Shown here: positions 1-6,961 of the stretch, one piece after another
How positions within the stretch are numbered: position 1 is the stretch's first letter
How the letters are laid out: the number at the start of each line of letters is the position of its first letter
From: an uncultured euryarchaeote
GTDB taxonomy: Archaea; Nanohalarchaeota; Nanosalinia; Nanosalinales; Nanosalinaceae
NCBI GenBank assembly: GCA_937132175.1
Contig: CAKZNU010000055.1
Location: forward strand, 1 to 12,909
Reading direction: 5' to 3'
DNA length: 12,909 nt
The notes under the pieces: generated by a model
What the model was told of the DNA's origin: nothing
The model's input: only the letters and a program-made list of their open reading frames with translations
Databases searched by the model: none
Program-made: the position numbers and the translations under genes

Positions 1-399
1 TCCCGGCCAGCCGACCTGATTAGCTACCACGGCTTCGCTCCCTGTGCTGTATACGTGTATTGTTTCCTCCGGTGACTCCAGGTCAACCTCATTGTTCTCA
101 GTTTTCAGCACTCTACCGATGTCCTCTTCATCTACTTCTGTCTCCGTCATGGAGGACCTGATACTGACCTTGAAGCTTCCTTCAGGCCTAAACTTGGTCT
201 CCTCTAGATCCTCAAGTTGACAGATTTCCCGTGAAACTTCATGCATAAGAGCAAGTCTCTCCGGATTTTCGGGCAGCCCCTGACTTCTGAAAAGTCTCTC
301 AGAATCTTTCAGGCGGTCAAGTTCCTGCCTTAGGAGAGACTCTGCCTCTGAACGGGCAAGACCGATGTTTTCTCCTGCCAGCCTGTAGACGTAACTCAT
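1..399 (-). CDS. THUMP-domain tRNA guanine-10 N2-methyltransferase (Trm-G10/Trm11-like), N-terminal part
   Basis: Reading the minus strand from the ATG at 399 gives an open frame of 133 codons to the window edge, so the 3' part of the gene is missing. The start MSYVYRLAGENIGLARSEAE and the later motif RLALMHEVSREI resemble the N-terminus of archaeal tRNA (guanine10-N2)-methyltransferases, which begin with a short LxGE-type strand and then a helix rich in Ala and Glu. Near residues 85-130 a run with VDLESPEETIHVY and then VGW fits the end of a THUMP RNA-binding domain (typical pattern: a Val-Asp-Leu, Asn/Ser-Pro-Asp/Glu, then a strand). The SAM-binding Rossmann domain and the (D/N)PPY catalytic motif would lie outside the window, so catalysis cannot be verified. 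The ATG overlaps the TGA of the upstream gene as ATGA, and a GAGGT sits 11 bases before it, so translation is probably coupled. It seems to be a housekeeping tRNA gene at the end of a surface-glycan operon. Confidence 0.68.
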   Translation of the reverse strand, partial: MSYVYRLAGENIGLARSEAESLLRQELDRLKDSERLFRSQGLPENPERLALMHEVSREICQLEDLEETKFRPEGSFKVSIRSSMTETEVDEEDIGRVLKTENNEVDLESPEETIHVYSTGSEAVVANQVGWPG

Positions 400-1385
400 T
401 TCTTGGACGACCTCAGTGATAGAATAGATAGGTATCCTAGGGGCAGCCCCGGCCAGTAAGTCGTAAGCCTGAAGAGTACTGCAGCAGCAAGAGCTTCGTC
501 AGGCGGTATAGATGTAAAGAGAAGTAATAAACCTGTCATAGCTGCCTCTATCGTGCCTGTGCCTCCCGGCGTCGGGCTGAAGGATGCCAACGATGAGAGG
601 ATTACCGTAAGCGTGACTGCTGCGATGCCGGGACTGTATCCCAGAGACTGCAGCACAAATATCATGCAGATGACCTGTGCGAGGCCAGATGCGTGTGATA
701 TAAGAGAGGCCCGCAGCAGATGTCTGGGATTCTTGCCGAAGCTCTGGAAGAGCTCGGCAGCGTCCCGCACTTTCTCCTTGAGGCCTTCGAATGCCTGATC
801 CCGGTTCATGATTGACTCTGCTTTCGTCAGAACCCCTATCACGAAGTTTTCCAGCTTCTCCTTCTCGAACCAGAGGAGGTATCCGGCCGCTGAGAGTACC
901 ACAAGCAGTATCACTACAAGGTAGGCGATGTCTACAAGCCTGCTGTTTAGGGATCCGAACAGGGATAGGTAGAGCAAGGCCGCGCCGGAGAAAGTGATGA
1001 AAGGCGCTGAGTTTATTATATCTGCCGAGACTATCGAGGAGACCGACTGGTCATACCCTGCGTCCGTGTTATCCGATATAATATACGCCATGAGGGGCTC
1101 TCCTCCAAACTGTCCAAGAGGTGTAACTGAGTTCATGAACTGGCCTCCCATAAACAGCTTTGCAGACTTCCACAGGCTGAGCTCAACCCCGGCCTCCCTG
1201 AGAAATGATCTCCAGATCACGGCGTTCGACAGGAAAAACGTCATCCCGAAAACAAATGCAAGAGAGAAGTAAAAGGGATCGGCAGAGCTCAACGAAGCAA
1301 TAAACTTCTCGAAGTCGGCAAAGTATCCAAGACCTGCCAAGATGGCGGTCGAAACCAGGTACCATATCCATTTGCTACTCAGCAA
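396..1385 (-). CDS. Multi-pass membrane protein, LPG-synthase TM / flippase-like family (UPF0104)
   Basis: This 329-aa protein has about eight hydrophobic segments, roughly at residues 6-22, 37-57, 76-101, 120-145, 150-172, 224-248, 253-270 and 282-325 (the last probably two). It carries the family's paired motifs: NSVTPLGQFGGEP at 85-97 and FSPTPGGTGTIEAAM at 269-283. These identify the lysylphosphatidylglycerol-synthase transmembrane family (PF03706). That family includes haloarchaeal proteins proposed to act on dolichol-linked sugars and bacterial YbhN-like proteins. The C-terminal aminoacyl-transfer domain of true MprF is absent, so lipid aminoacylation is unlikely; a lipid- or lipid-glycan-translocation role is inferred. 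The start is TTG at 1385: a perfect AGGTGAT Shine-Dalgarno site (1389-1395), sharing bases with the upstream TAG, lies 3 bases before it. A CTG one codon later would be 6 bases from the same site and cannot be excluded. The gene is 8 bp after the sulfatase-like gene. Confidence 0.85.
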   Translation of the reverse strand: MLSSKWIWYLVSTAILAGLGYFADFEKFIASLSSADPFYFSLAFVFGMTFFLSNAVIWRSFLREAGVELSLWKSAKLFMGGQFMNSVTPLGQFGGEPLMAYIISDNTDAGYDQSVSSIVSADIINSAPFITFSGAALLYLSLFGSLNSRLVDIAYLVVILLVVLSAAGYLLWFEKEKLENFVIGVLTKAESIMNRDQAFEGLKEKVRDAAELFQSFGKNPRHLLRASLISHASGLAQVICMIFVLQSLGYSPGIAAVTLTVILSSLASFSPTPGGTGTIEAAMTGLLLLFTSIPPDEALAAAVLFRLTTYWPGLPLGYLSILSLRSSKK

Positions 1386-1388
1386 GAA

Positions 1389-1395
1389 ATCACCT
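1389..1395 (-). promoter_or_regulatory. Shine-Dalgarno site overlapping an upstream stop codon
   Basis: On the minus strand the sequence AGGTGAT is fully complementary to the usual archaeal 16S 3' end. Its first two bases are the last two of the upstream gene's TAG stop. It decides the TTG start at 1385, for which no nearby in-frame ATG exists, and suggests termination-reinitiation coupling. Confidence 0.65.
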
Positions 1396-2725
1396 ACTTG
1401 TATCCTAGGTCCTCAAGCCTCTTCTTGATCTCATCGTCCTCCGCAAGATCGTTCTTGGATGCTTCCTCTGTATTCTCTGTGTTCTCATCATCCATCTCTC
1501 TGAGGTCTCTTTTTGCTTTAACCGGATCCATTTCCAGACCGTCCAAACCTCTGTACTCCTCATTTCCCTCATGGTCTACACATCTTACTGCATATCCGTC
1601 CTTTGTGCTCAAGTACTGATACTTCCTGTAGTATCTGTCCCATTCTGTTTTTGGAACATACCCTATAAAGCAAGTTGGGAACTGATAACGACCCTTCGCC
1701 ACCTCCGTAGAAGACACTCTCCCTTCTTGAAACCCTGCAAGCCGTGGCAAGAGATTGTAAATCTCTTTGAGCTCAAACATCTCATCATGGTCATCGGTTT
1801 TCTCCTCCTCTGGTGATCTTACCGTCATGAAGATGTCTGTTACCGCCTGATCTACAGTAAACTGATGACCAAAGATACCGTTTTCTCCAAGTGCCTGCCC
1901 ATGATCTGATAGGACAACCACCACAGTATCATCCAGAACATCCTCGTCCTCCAGATGGTCTAGCACTTCTTTGACGAGGTCGTCAGTGTAGTCTACGGAT
2001 GCCTCGTAAACTCTCTCAAGCTTGTCGAAATCTACATCCTGCGTAAAAAGATCTTTCTGCCTCTCGGGAATATTCTCAAGATCCTCTATCCCGTGTGCAC
2101 GCAGGTATTTTTGTGGAGGGTTGTAAGGCTCATGTGGCTCCATAATGTTTGTGTACAGGAAGAAGTCCCTGTCTTGGTTTCGAGAGATAAAATCCTTCGT
2201 CTCTTCTACGGTTTCTCTGGATTTACAGGAGTCATCTATCCCTACCGCATCAAATACCCTGTCGATATACCTTTCTACCGGCTTCTTTAAAGACTCAGGC
2301 ATGATATCAAAGAGCTTTGTCCCAAGTCTCGAGAGCCATACACTGGGTTTTCTGCCGCTTACTCCCATGAAGTTCTCTGTGAAGTCGAATTCGTCTGTCA
2401 TTCCCTTGTGAGGAGTCATCCAGACGTTTGATGTCACCGCTCCGGTCTGATATCCCTCTTTGTTAAACTTTTCGACTAGATTCTCTCCGTCATACTTGAA
2501 GAAAGTCTTTGACTGACCCGCACCGTGCTGGTGTGGATACTCTCCCGTGAACATTGAGGCGTGAGACGGTAGAGTCCAGGGAGCCTGGGCTACCGCGTTC
2601 ATATAAACCTCCGATTCTTCAGCGATTCTTTCCAACTCGGGAGTAAACTCTATGTCATCGTTGTAGACCGAGGTCTTATCCTTCCTGAGAGAGTCTAGCA
2701 CCAGCATCAAGACGTTTTTGCCCAA
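1394..2725 (-). CDS. Alkaline phosphatase/sulfatase-superfamily hydrolase or transferase with a Thr nucleophile
   Basis: The 443-aa protein has the ordered metal-site motifs of the superfamily: VLDSLRKD with Asp11, WTLPSHASMFTG at 50-61, MEPHEPY at 195-201 (His198), and LSDHG with Asp274/His275 followed by His287 in GIFGH. In type I sulfatases the residue before x-P-S-R is a Cys or Ser converted to formylglycine. Here it is Thr51 in T-L-P-S-H, which cannot make formylglycine. The enzyme is therefore more probably a phosphodiesterase, phosphatase or phospho-substituent transferase than a true sulfatase. No signal peptide or membrane helix is seen, so it should act in the cytoplasm. The tail after residue 400 is very acidic and rich in Asp, Glu and Asn, fitting a salt-in proteome. 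The start is TTG at 2725, with AGGTG about 9 bases upstream, and places VLMLVLDSLR as the usual first strand. It lies 17 bp after the GT75-like gene. Substrate unknown; neighbours suggest a surface glycan or glycolipid. Confidence 0.82.
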   Translation of the reverse strand: MGKNVLMLVLDSLRKDKTSVYNDDIEFTPELERIAEESEVYMNAVAQAPWTLPSHASMFTGEYPHQHGAGQSKTFFKYDGENLVEKFNKEGYQTGAVTSNVWMTPHKGMTDEFDFTENFMGVSGRKPSVWLSRLGTKLFDIMPESLKKPVERYIDRVFDAVGIDDSCKSRETVEETKDFISRNQDRDFFLYTNIMEPHEPYNPPQKYLRAHGIEDLENIPERQKDLFTQDVDFDKLERVYEASVDYTDDLVKEVLDHLEDEDVLDDTVVVVLSDHGQALGENGIFGHQFTVDQAVTDIFMTVRSPEEEKTDDHDEMFELKEIYNLLPRLAGFQEGRVSSTEVAKGRYQFPTCFIGYVPKTEWDRYYRKYQYLSTKDGYAVRCVDHEGNEEYRGLDGLEMDPVKAKRDLREMDDENTENTEEASKNDLAEDDEIKKRLEDLGYK

Positions 2726-2742
2726 GCTCTAACACCTTATGT

Positions 2743-3894
2743 TCAATGAGACTTCAGGCTATTTAGAGCCTTCAGCCACATTCTCATATGCTCGACTGTG
2801 AAGTCGATAAAGTCTGAGTTAGCGTATTCAGAGAAGTCATACCGGTCTACAGCTTCTATCATTTCTTCGTAAGCAGTGAAGAAGTCTTCTGCCTGATCCG
2901 GTGCCTCTTCAAGTGCTTCCCAGAAGTGTTCGTTCAGCTCAAGTGCCGGCACCTCGTTGTTGAGATCGCTGAAGGTTGAACGCTCTGCCTTGTTGTGAAC
3001 ACAGAGCGGAAAACCGTTGATAATAGATCTATCGAGCATATCTGCAGCTTTCTTGAGGGTGAGACCTGACCAGATATCGTCGAACCGGCCGATGTCCCAT
3101 TCGTTGTCGTCCATAGGGAACTGGTAGAAGGCTGGGATAACCTCTCTCTTGAAAGCCAGGTTCATAGAACAGACCGTCAGGTAGTTTCCTTCCTCGGCTG
3201 CAAAGTTTCTCTTGTAATCCTCTTTCTTGGTAAGTGTCTGGGCCTGTCCCTTGAGGTCTCCGTCCATCAGGATCCTGACAGCGTCAAGATCCGGAATATT
3301 GGTCCAGAGGCCCTGAGATGCGATTATTTCGTCTGTCTCTTTCTCCTGTGTATCGACTTCCTCATCCATTGCGCTGTACGGATAGCCACGTGGATATAGA
3401 TCATGCCTATTGATGTTCTGATAGAGAACATTGACCCACTGTTTGTCGCTTGAAACGTGTTCAACCTTCTTCTTCGAGTCTAGGTGGTCAAGATGGTTCC
3501 CGAAGAAGTCAAAGTCTTCATGTGGCTGTGTGTCATCGTCAAGGAATACTCCGTACTCAAAGTTTTCATGAGCCCACATGAACAGGAGGCCGAAGCTGGT
3601 CTCCGCATGGCTAGCTGCCGGTACAACGTCAGAGTACTCCGAGATACCGTTTTCCTCGTACCACTCGTTTCTGTCAGAACCGTTGAAAACCTCTCCTTCA
3701 ACGCCGAGGTCCTCGATCATCTCCTCCATCGCTTCCTTGTCGTTGAAGTCTTCTGTTACAAGTACTAGATAGAGTCTGTCAGTATTGAAATCATTTTCCC
3801 GTGCGTTCTCAATATAACCTTTGATGAATTCTGGGTTTCTAATAGTAGGCGTTATGACACAGATATCTGCTTGATATGTCATGTGTGTTTTCAT
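2743..3894 (-). CDS. GT75-like UDP-arabinopyranose mutase / reversibly glycosylated polypeptide homologue
   Basis: This 383-aa protein matches the RGP/UAM family (PF03214). In order it has the N-terminal strand ICVITPTIR at 11-19, an acidic metal/nucleotide motif FLDDDTQP around 117-124 (Asp119-121), RGYPYS at 169-174, GLWTNIPDLDA at 195-205, CSMNLAFKRE at 242-251 and DIGRFDDIWSG at 267-277. These correspond block for block to RGYPFS, GLWLNIPDYDA, CGMNLAFDRD and IGRYDDMWAG that I recall from the plant proteins. Plant members interconvert UDP-arabinopyranose and UDP-arabinofuranose and are reversibly glycosylated on the Arg of RGYPFS, here Arg169. A second Arg seven residues later in plants is Met176 here. 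Archaeal homologues are often labelled alpha-1,4-glucan-protein synthase. No signal peptide or membrane segment is visible. It is the first gene of the operon, with ATG at 3894 and its own TATA element. Supply of a furanose-type or modified sugar nucleotide is inferred; the exact sugar cannot be read from sequence. Confidence 0.86.
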   Translation of the reverse strand: MKTHMTYQADICVITPTIRNPEFIKGYIENARENDFNTDRLYLVLVTEDFNDKEAMEEMIEDLGVEGEVFNGSDRNEWYEENGISEYSDVVPAASHAETSFGLLFMWAHENFEYGVFLDDDTQPHEDFDFFGNHLDHLDSKKKVEHVSSDKQWVNVLYQNINRHDLYPRGYPYSAMDEEVDTQEKETDEIIASQGLWTNIPDLDAVRILMDGDLKGQAQTLTKKEDYKRNFAAEEGNYLTVCSMNLAFKREVIPAFYQFPMDDNEWDIGRFDDIWSGLTLKKAADMLDRSIINGFPLCVHNKAERSTFSDLNNEVPALELNEHFWEALEEAPDQAEDFFTAYEEMIEAVDRYDFSEYANSDFIDFTVEHMRMWLKALNSLKSH

Positions 3895-3902
3895 ACTTAG
3901 AG

Positions 3903-3912
3903 TTTTTTTAAG
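3903..3912 (+). promoter_or_regulatory. TATA box for the first rightward glycosyltransferase gene
   Basis: The T/A-rich tract TTTTTTTAAG occupies about -32 to -23 relative to the ATG at 3935. There is no Shine-Dalgarno site before the ATG, which suggests a leaderless mRNA. Confidence 0.5.
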
Positions 3913-3920
3913 TTTCGTCG

Positions 3921-3927
3921 GTATATC
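3921..3927 (-). promoter_or_regulatory. TATA box for the leftward operon
   Basis: GATATAC on the minus strand is centred 30 bases before the ATG at 3894. No Shine-Dalgarno sequence precedes that ATG, so a leaderless transcript starting at or near the ATG is likely. It lies within the sequence between the rightward TATA element and the rightward start codon. Confidence 0.5.
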
Positions 3928-3934
3928 TGTACAA

Positions 3935-4852
3935 ATGGCCGAGGTAGGTATAATCTATCATTGTGAAGGTGCAGGACACGCAATGAGAATGCTGGCTATA
4001 GCAGAACGACTTGATGATAAAGGTGTAGATATTGAGATGACAGGAGGCGGACCTGGAGAGAGATTTCTGGAGATGAGAGATCTTTCGGATTACACTCCAA
4101 CTGTCACGAATATGAGGGGTAGATTTGAAAAAAATAAGTTTAAGGCCTTATTTTACATCTTTTCGGATCCTCTGGATAGATTAAGAGATTTAAGGCATTG
4201 GATTAGGGAGGAAAATCCGGATGTATTGGTGACAGATGACGTTTTAGGTCTAATAGCTGCTTTTCTTGAAGATAAAAAGTTCTACACCGTTACCCACGTT
4301 AGTAGAGATGTTCCTGAAAGTACTCTGGAAGGGTGGATGACATGGGCTGTTAACAAGTTGGTATCCAGAAAGAATGAGGAAATGTTTTACTGTACTATAT
4401 GGGATGGGCTCAAGCCAGAGGGTGCGAAGCAAGTGGGGCCTTTGGCGCCTAAAGGTTCAGAGAGACAAGATTTGGACTTTGATATTCTTTTTGTTCCTAC
4501 CAAGGCCTCTGAGATGGAGGAGGAAATTACGGAGGAGTTGGAAGGATATGATGTTAAAATGGTGGGTTCAGAAGACTGGGAGACACAGCGGTCTCTACAG
4601 CCTTTCATTTCGGAAGCGGATGTTGTTATCTGTGCGGGCTATTCCACCATGATGGAGGCTGCTGTTGCAGGAACTTCCTGTATTATGATTCCACAGACCT
4701 CTGAACAAAATGGTATCGCAGATATTCTCTCAGATTATGAAGGGTTTAAGACATATTCTGGGGATCTTGAAAAAGATATTTCCTCAGTAGGTGAGCCTCA
4801 ACAAAGACCTAACGGCGCCGAAACAATTGCCTCATTCTTGGCAGAGGAATGA
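3935..4852 (+). CDS. MurG-like GT-B glycosyltransferase, copy 1 of a tandem pair
   Basis: The 305-aa product has the two-domain GT-B layout of MurG-like (GT28-type) enzymes. The N-terminal acceptor-side loop is CEGAGHAMRM at 10-19, followed by GGGPGERF at 37-44 and a VTDDVLGL segment at 99-106. The C-terminal nucleotide-sugar side has ADVVICAGYSTMMEAAVAGTSC at about 228-249, where Glu241 matches the conserved Glu that contacts the donor ribose in MurG. No membrane helix is predicted by eye. It shares all these blocks with the next gene. The frame is open up to 3881, but the ATG at 3935 is preferred because it aligns with the start of the paralogue and sits 27 bases after a TATA box. The gene is clearly more AT-rich than its neighbours: two 60-base samples (4081 and 4261) are 35-37% G+C, against about 48% in copy 2 (5041) and 63% in the GT4 gene (6421). 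Donor and acceptor are unknown. Confidence 0.8.
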   Translation: MAEVGIIYHCEGAGHAMRMLAIAERLDDKGVDIEMTGGGPGERFLEMRDLSDYTPTVTNMRGRFEKNKFKALFYIFSDPLDRLRDLRHWIREENPDVLVTDDVLGLIAAFLEDKKFYTVTHVSRDVPESTLEGWMTWAVNKLVSRKNEEMFYCTIWDGLKPEGAKQVGPLAPKGSERQDLDFDILFVPTKASEMEEEITEELEGYDVKMVGSEDWETQRSLQPFISEADVVICAGYSTMMEAAVAGTSCIMIPQTSEQNGIADILSDYEGFKTYSGDLEKDISSVGEPQQRPNGAETIASFLAEE

Positions 4853-4880
4853 TCGGAAACCTGTCGAAGGCCGGTTACTG

Positions 4881-4890
4881 TAATAAATAT
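4881..4890 (+). promoter_or_regulatory. TATA box for MurG-like copy 2
   Basis: TAATAAATAT lies at -29 to -20 from the ATG at 4910, in a 57-bp intergenic gap. No Shine-Dalgarno site precedes the ATG. Copy 2 can therefore be transcribed separately from copy 1. Confidence 0.5.
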
Positions 4891-4909
4891 TCCTTAATTT
4901 AGTCACATT

Positions 4910-5875
4910 ATGTCCGAGAAGGTAGCCATAGTGTACTGGTGCGATGGCGCAGGCCATGCAGCAAGAGCTATTCCTGTCGCCAAGGAGATAGAGTCCAGAG
5001 GAGAAAAGGTCTCGATCGCTGGTGGAGGCCCTGGAGGCAGGTTTGTTGATCTGAACGGATTCGAACAGCCAGAGCTTACTACTGTCACGGTGAAAGGGGA
5101 CTCTGTACCGGGTTTTCTGGCACACGGGTTAAGCAATGTGGTACCTAACTGTATCAGAAGGTTTGGAGACATCTGGAGCTGGCTGAACGAGGAAGACCCT
5201 GATACTGTCGTGACCGATGATCTGCTGGGTCTCGTGGCTGCGATACTACAGAGAAGAGAGATTTACAGAATTGATCATGTACAGCCAGAGATGTTTGATC
5301 TCGAGTGGAGGCTCCCGTCAGAGATATATAATCGCCTGTCATTAATTTTCGCAGAGGAGATAGTCGTTACATCTTTATGGAGCCAGGAAGAGGATGCAGA
5401 AGGCTACACAAAGGTAAATCCCCTTGCACAGGAAGGTGAAAGCGATCCCGAGGTAGACCCATACGATGTTTTACTCAGCCCGGGGACACACGGAGAAAAC
5501 TTTGACCAGATAAGGCAGAGACTTGAGGACAGAGGTCTATCCGTCAGGATGGTTGGAGACGATGACTGGGATACAAAGCCATCTATGACTCCATACACGG
5601 AGAAGGCAGAGGTCACGGTATGTACAGGATTTTCATCCATTGCAGACTCAGTTGTAGCGGGCACTCCCTGCATCGTCTATCCGTTCCTACCCTTCCAGGA
5701 GGCTCTTGCAGAGGAGGCTCAGGAAAAAGATCTGAAGGGTATAGAGACGGCCTCAGATGTTCAGGAAGTTGTTGAGCATGTAGAGTACTTCATAGAGAAT
5801 CAGGAAGACCCGGAGTATGAAAACGGAGCAAAGGAGTTCGTGGATGCTGTCACCGGTGAGGAAGATGGGTCTTGA
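4910..5875 (+). CDS. MurG-like GT-B glycosyltransferase, copy 2 of a tandem pair
   Basis: The 321-aa protein is a diverged paralogue of the preceding gene product. Shared blocks are CDGAGHAAR at 11-19, GGGPGGRF at 38-45, EEDPDTVVTDDLLGLVAA at 94-111, MVGDDDWDT at 214-222 and AEVTVCTGFSSIADSVVAGTPC at 233-254. The position occupied by Glu241 in copy 1, and by the donor-binding Glu in MurG-like enzymes, is Asp246 here. This hints at a different donor or altered activity. The C-terminal 60 residues are strongly acidic. No signal or membrane segment is seen. It begins at ATG 4910 under its own TATA element, and its 3' end overlaps the next gene by 11 bases, so the GT4 gene is probably translated from the same transcript. 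Two such subunits could act as a heteromer (as EpsE/EpsF- or Alg13/14-like pairs do), but both copies here carry both domains, so two separate enzymes are as likely. Confidence 0.8.
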   Translation: MSEKVAIVYWCDGAGHAARAIPVAKEIESRGEKVSIAGGGPGGRFVDLNGFEQPELTTVTVKGDSVPGFLAHGLSNVVPNCIRRFGDIWSWLNEEDPDTVVTDDLLGLVAAILQRREIYRIDHVQPEMFDLEWRLPSEIYNRLSLIFAEEIVVTSLWSQEEDAEGYTKVNPLAQEGESDPEVDPYDVLLSPGTHGENFDQIRQRLEDRGLSVRMVGDDDWDTKPSMTPYTEKAEVTVCTGFSSIADSVVAGTPCIVYPFLPFQEALAEEAQEKDLKGIETASDVQEVVEHVEYFIENQEDPEYENGAKEFVDAVTGEEDGS

Positions 5876-6923
5876 CATAGGTTTCTTCACCGACAGCTAC
5901 TTTCCGGAGGTAGACGGTGTCACCTATACCCTAGAGACATGGAAGGAAAGACTGGAGGAAAGAGGTCATGAGGTCCATGTTGTATTCCCTGAGTCGCCGG
6001 ATTACAGCCCTGGAGACGATGAGAAGGCTGTAAGGTCTTTTCCCAATCCGTTCTATGAGGGCTACCGGATACCTAAGCCAGTGCTTCCGGGAATTGACCT
6101 GGATATTGTTCACTGTCACAGTCCCGGCCCTATAGGTATCTCAGGTCTGGTTCACTCGAAGCGCAAAGATATTTCCTCCGTTTATACACATCATACACCG
6201 ATAGAGGAGTACTTTGAGCAGTCTATCAGGCTGAAGAGTGTTGCTGCACTGACTAAGAAGCTGTATGTGCCTCTGGAAAACCTGTTTATCTCCAGATTCG
6301 ATGCAAGGACGGCATCGACTGAGCCTCACAGGAGAGAAGGCTGTTTCCGGAAGGTCCCTGTCGGGGTTGATACAGATTTTTTCCGGCCGCAAAGCGTTGA
6401 GCTCTCGGATCTGTTTGGCAGAGAGTTCGAGCGGCCGGGAGCAGGCTACAGCGGAAGGCTCAGCATGGAGAAGAACCCTGAAGTGCTCATCCGGTTTGCG
6501 CAAAAGTTTGAGGGCACACTCGTGATGGTTGGAGAGGGCCCTATGAGGGAAGACCTCGAGTCGGATGCACCGGAAAACGTCTTTTTCTCCGACTTCCTGG
6601 ACAGAGAGGATCTGCCCGCATTCTACTCTGCCTTAGACCTATTCGTGACTGCCTCTACAGGGGATACTCTGGGCCTGTCTACGCTTGAGGCCAAGGCCTG
6701 TAAAACGCCTGTAGTCGCTCCGGACGTAAATCCCTTTCACAGAACCCTGAAGCCCGGATCTGTTCTATTCAGAAAGGGCTCACCTGAATCAACTCTTGAA
6801 GCGGTGAACCAGACGCTCAAGAGAGAAGCCTCTGACCCGAGAGATGAGGTTCTGGAGTACTCCGTTGAGAAATCCGTTGATAGCCTGGAGAGAATATACC
6901 GGGAGGTATTCGAAGCGGACTGA
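5865..6923 (+). CDS. GT4-family glycosyltransferase
   Basis: The product is 352 aa and shows the GT4 (group 1) layout. The N-terminal motif IGFFTDSYFPEVDGV at 5-19 is the loop typical of diacylglycerol glucosyl- and mannosyltransferase-like members. THHTPIEEYFE at 108-118 follows, then PVGVDTDFFRP at 165-175, SGRLSMEKNPE at 196-206 (Arg198 and Lys203 are the usual nucleotide-phosphate contacts), VGEGPMREDL at 222-231, and STGDTLGLSTLEA at 264-276. The usual E-x7-E is D-x7-E here (Asp267, Glu275). The frame is open upstream to 5817, but ATG 5865 is chosen because it starts the first beta strand directly and has GGTGA five bases before it. It overlaps the end of the preceding gene by 11 bases, indicating translational coupling. 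It is probably a soluble or membrane-associated cytoplasmic enzyme adding hexose to a glycolipid or polyprenol-linked glycan; sugar and acceptor are unknown. Confidence 0.86.
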   Translation: MGLDIGFFTDSYFPEVDGVTYTLETWKERLEERGHEVHVVFPESPDYSPGDDEKAVRSFPNPFYEGYRIPKPVLPGIDLDIVHCHSPGPIGISGLVHSKRKDISSVYTHHTPIEEYFEQSIRLKSVAALTKKLYVPLENLFISRFDARTASTEPHRREGCFRKVPVGVDTDFFRPQSVELSDLFGREFERPGAGYSGRLSMEKNPEVLIRFAQKFEGTLVMVGEGPMREDLESDAPENVFFSDFLDREDLPAFYSALDLFVTASTGDTLGLSTLEAKACKTPVVAPDVNPFHRTLKPGSVLFRKGSPESTLEAVNQTLKREASDPRDEVLEYSVEKSVDSLERIYREVFEAD

Positions 6924-6930
6924 AACCATA

Positions 6931-6939
6931 AAATTTAAA
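6931..6939 (+). promoter_or_regulatory. TATA box for the large exported propeller protein
   Basis: AAATTTAAA lies at -31 to -23 from the GTG at 6962. There is no Shine-Dalgarno site, so a leaderless GTG-initiated message is likely. Confidence 0.55.
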
Positions 6940-6961
6940 CGTCCGAGACGTATTCGTTACT

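Noticed and set aside
1398..1816. Plus-strand open frames within the sulfatase-like gene
   Set aside because: They are Ser- and Leu-rich readings of the antisense strand, with no homology or initiation signals.
3881..3934. An 18-codon N-terminal extension of the first MurG-like gene, starting at ATG 3881
   Set aside because: It would overlap the divergent GT75-like gene start and cover both promoter elements; the paralogue begins at the position matching ATG 3935, and the TATA box fits the later start.
5817..5864. An upstream in-frame ATG (5817) for the GT4 gene
   Set aside because: The extra residues are the out-of-frame reading of the preceding gene; the family's first beta strand begins right after ATG 5865, which has a good Shine-Dalgarno site.
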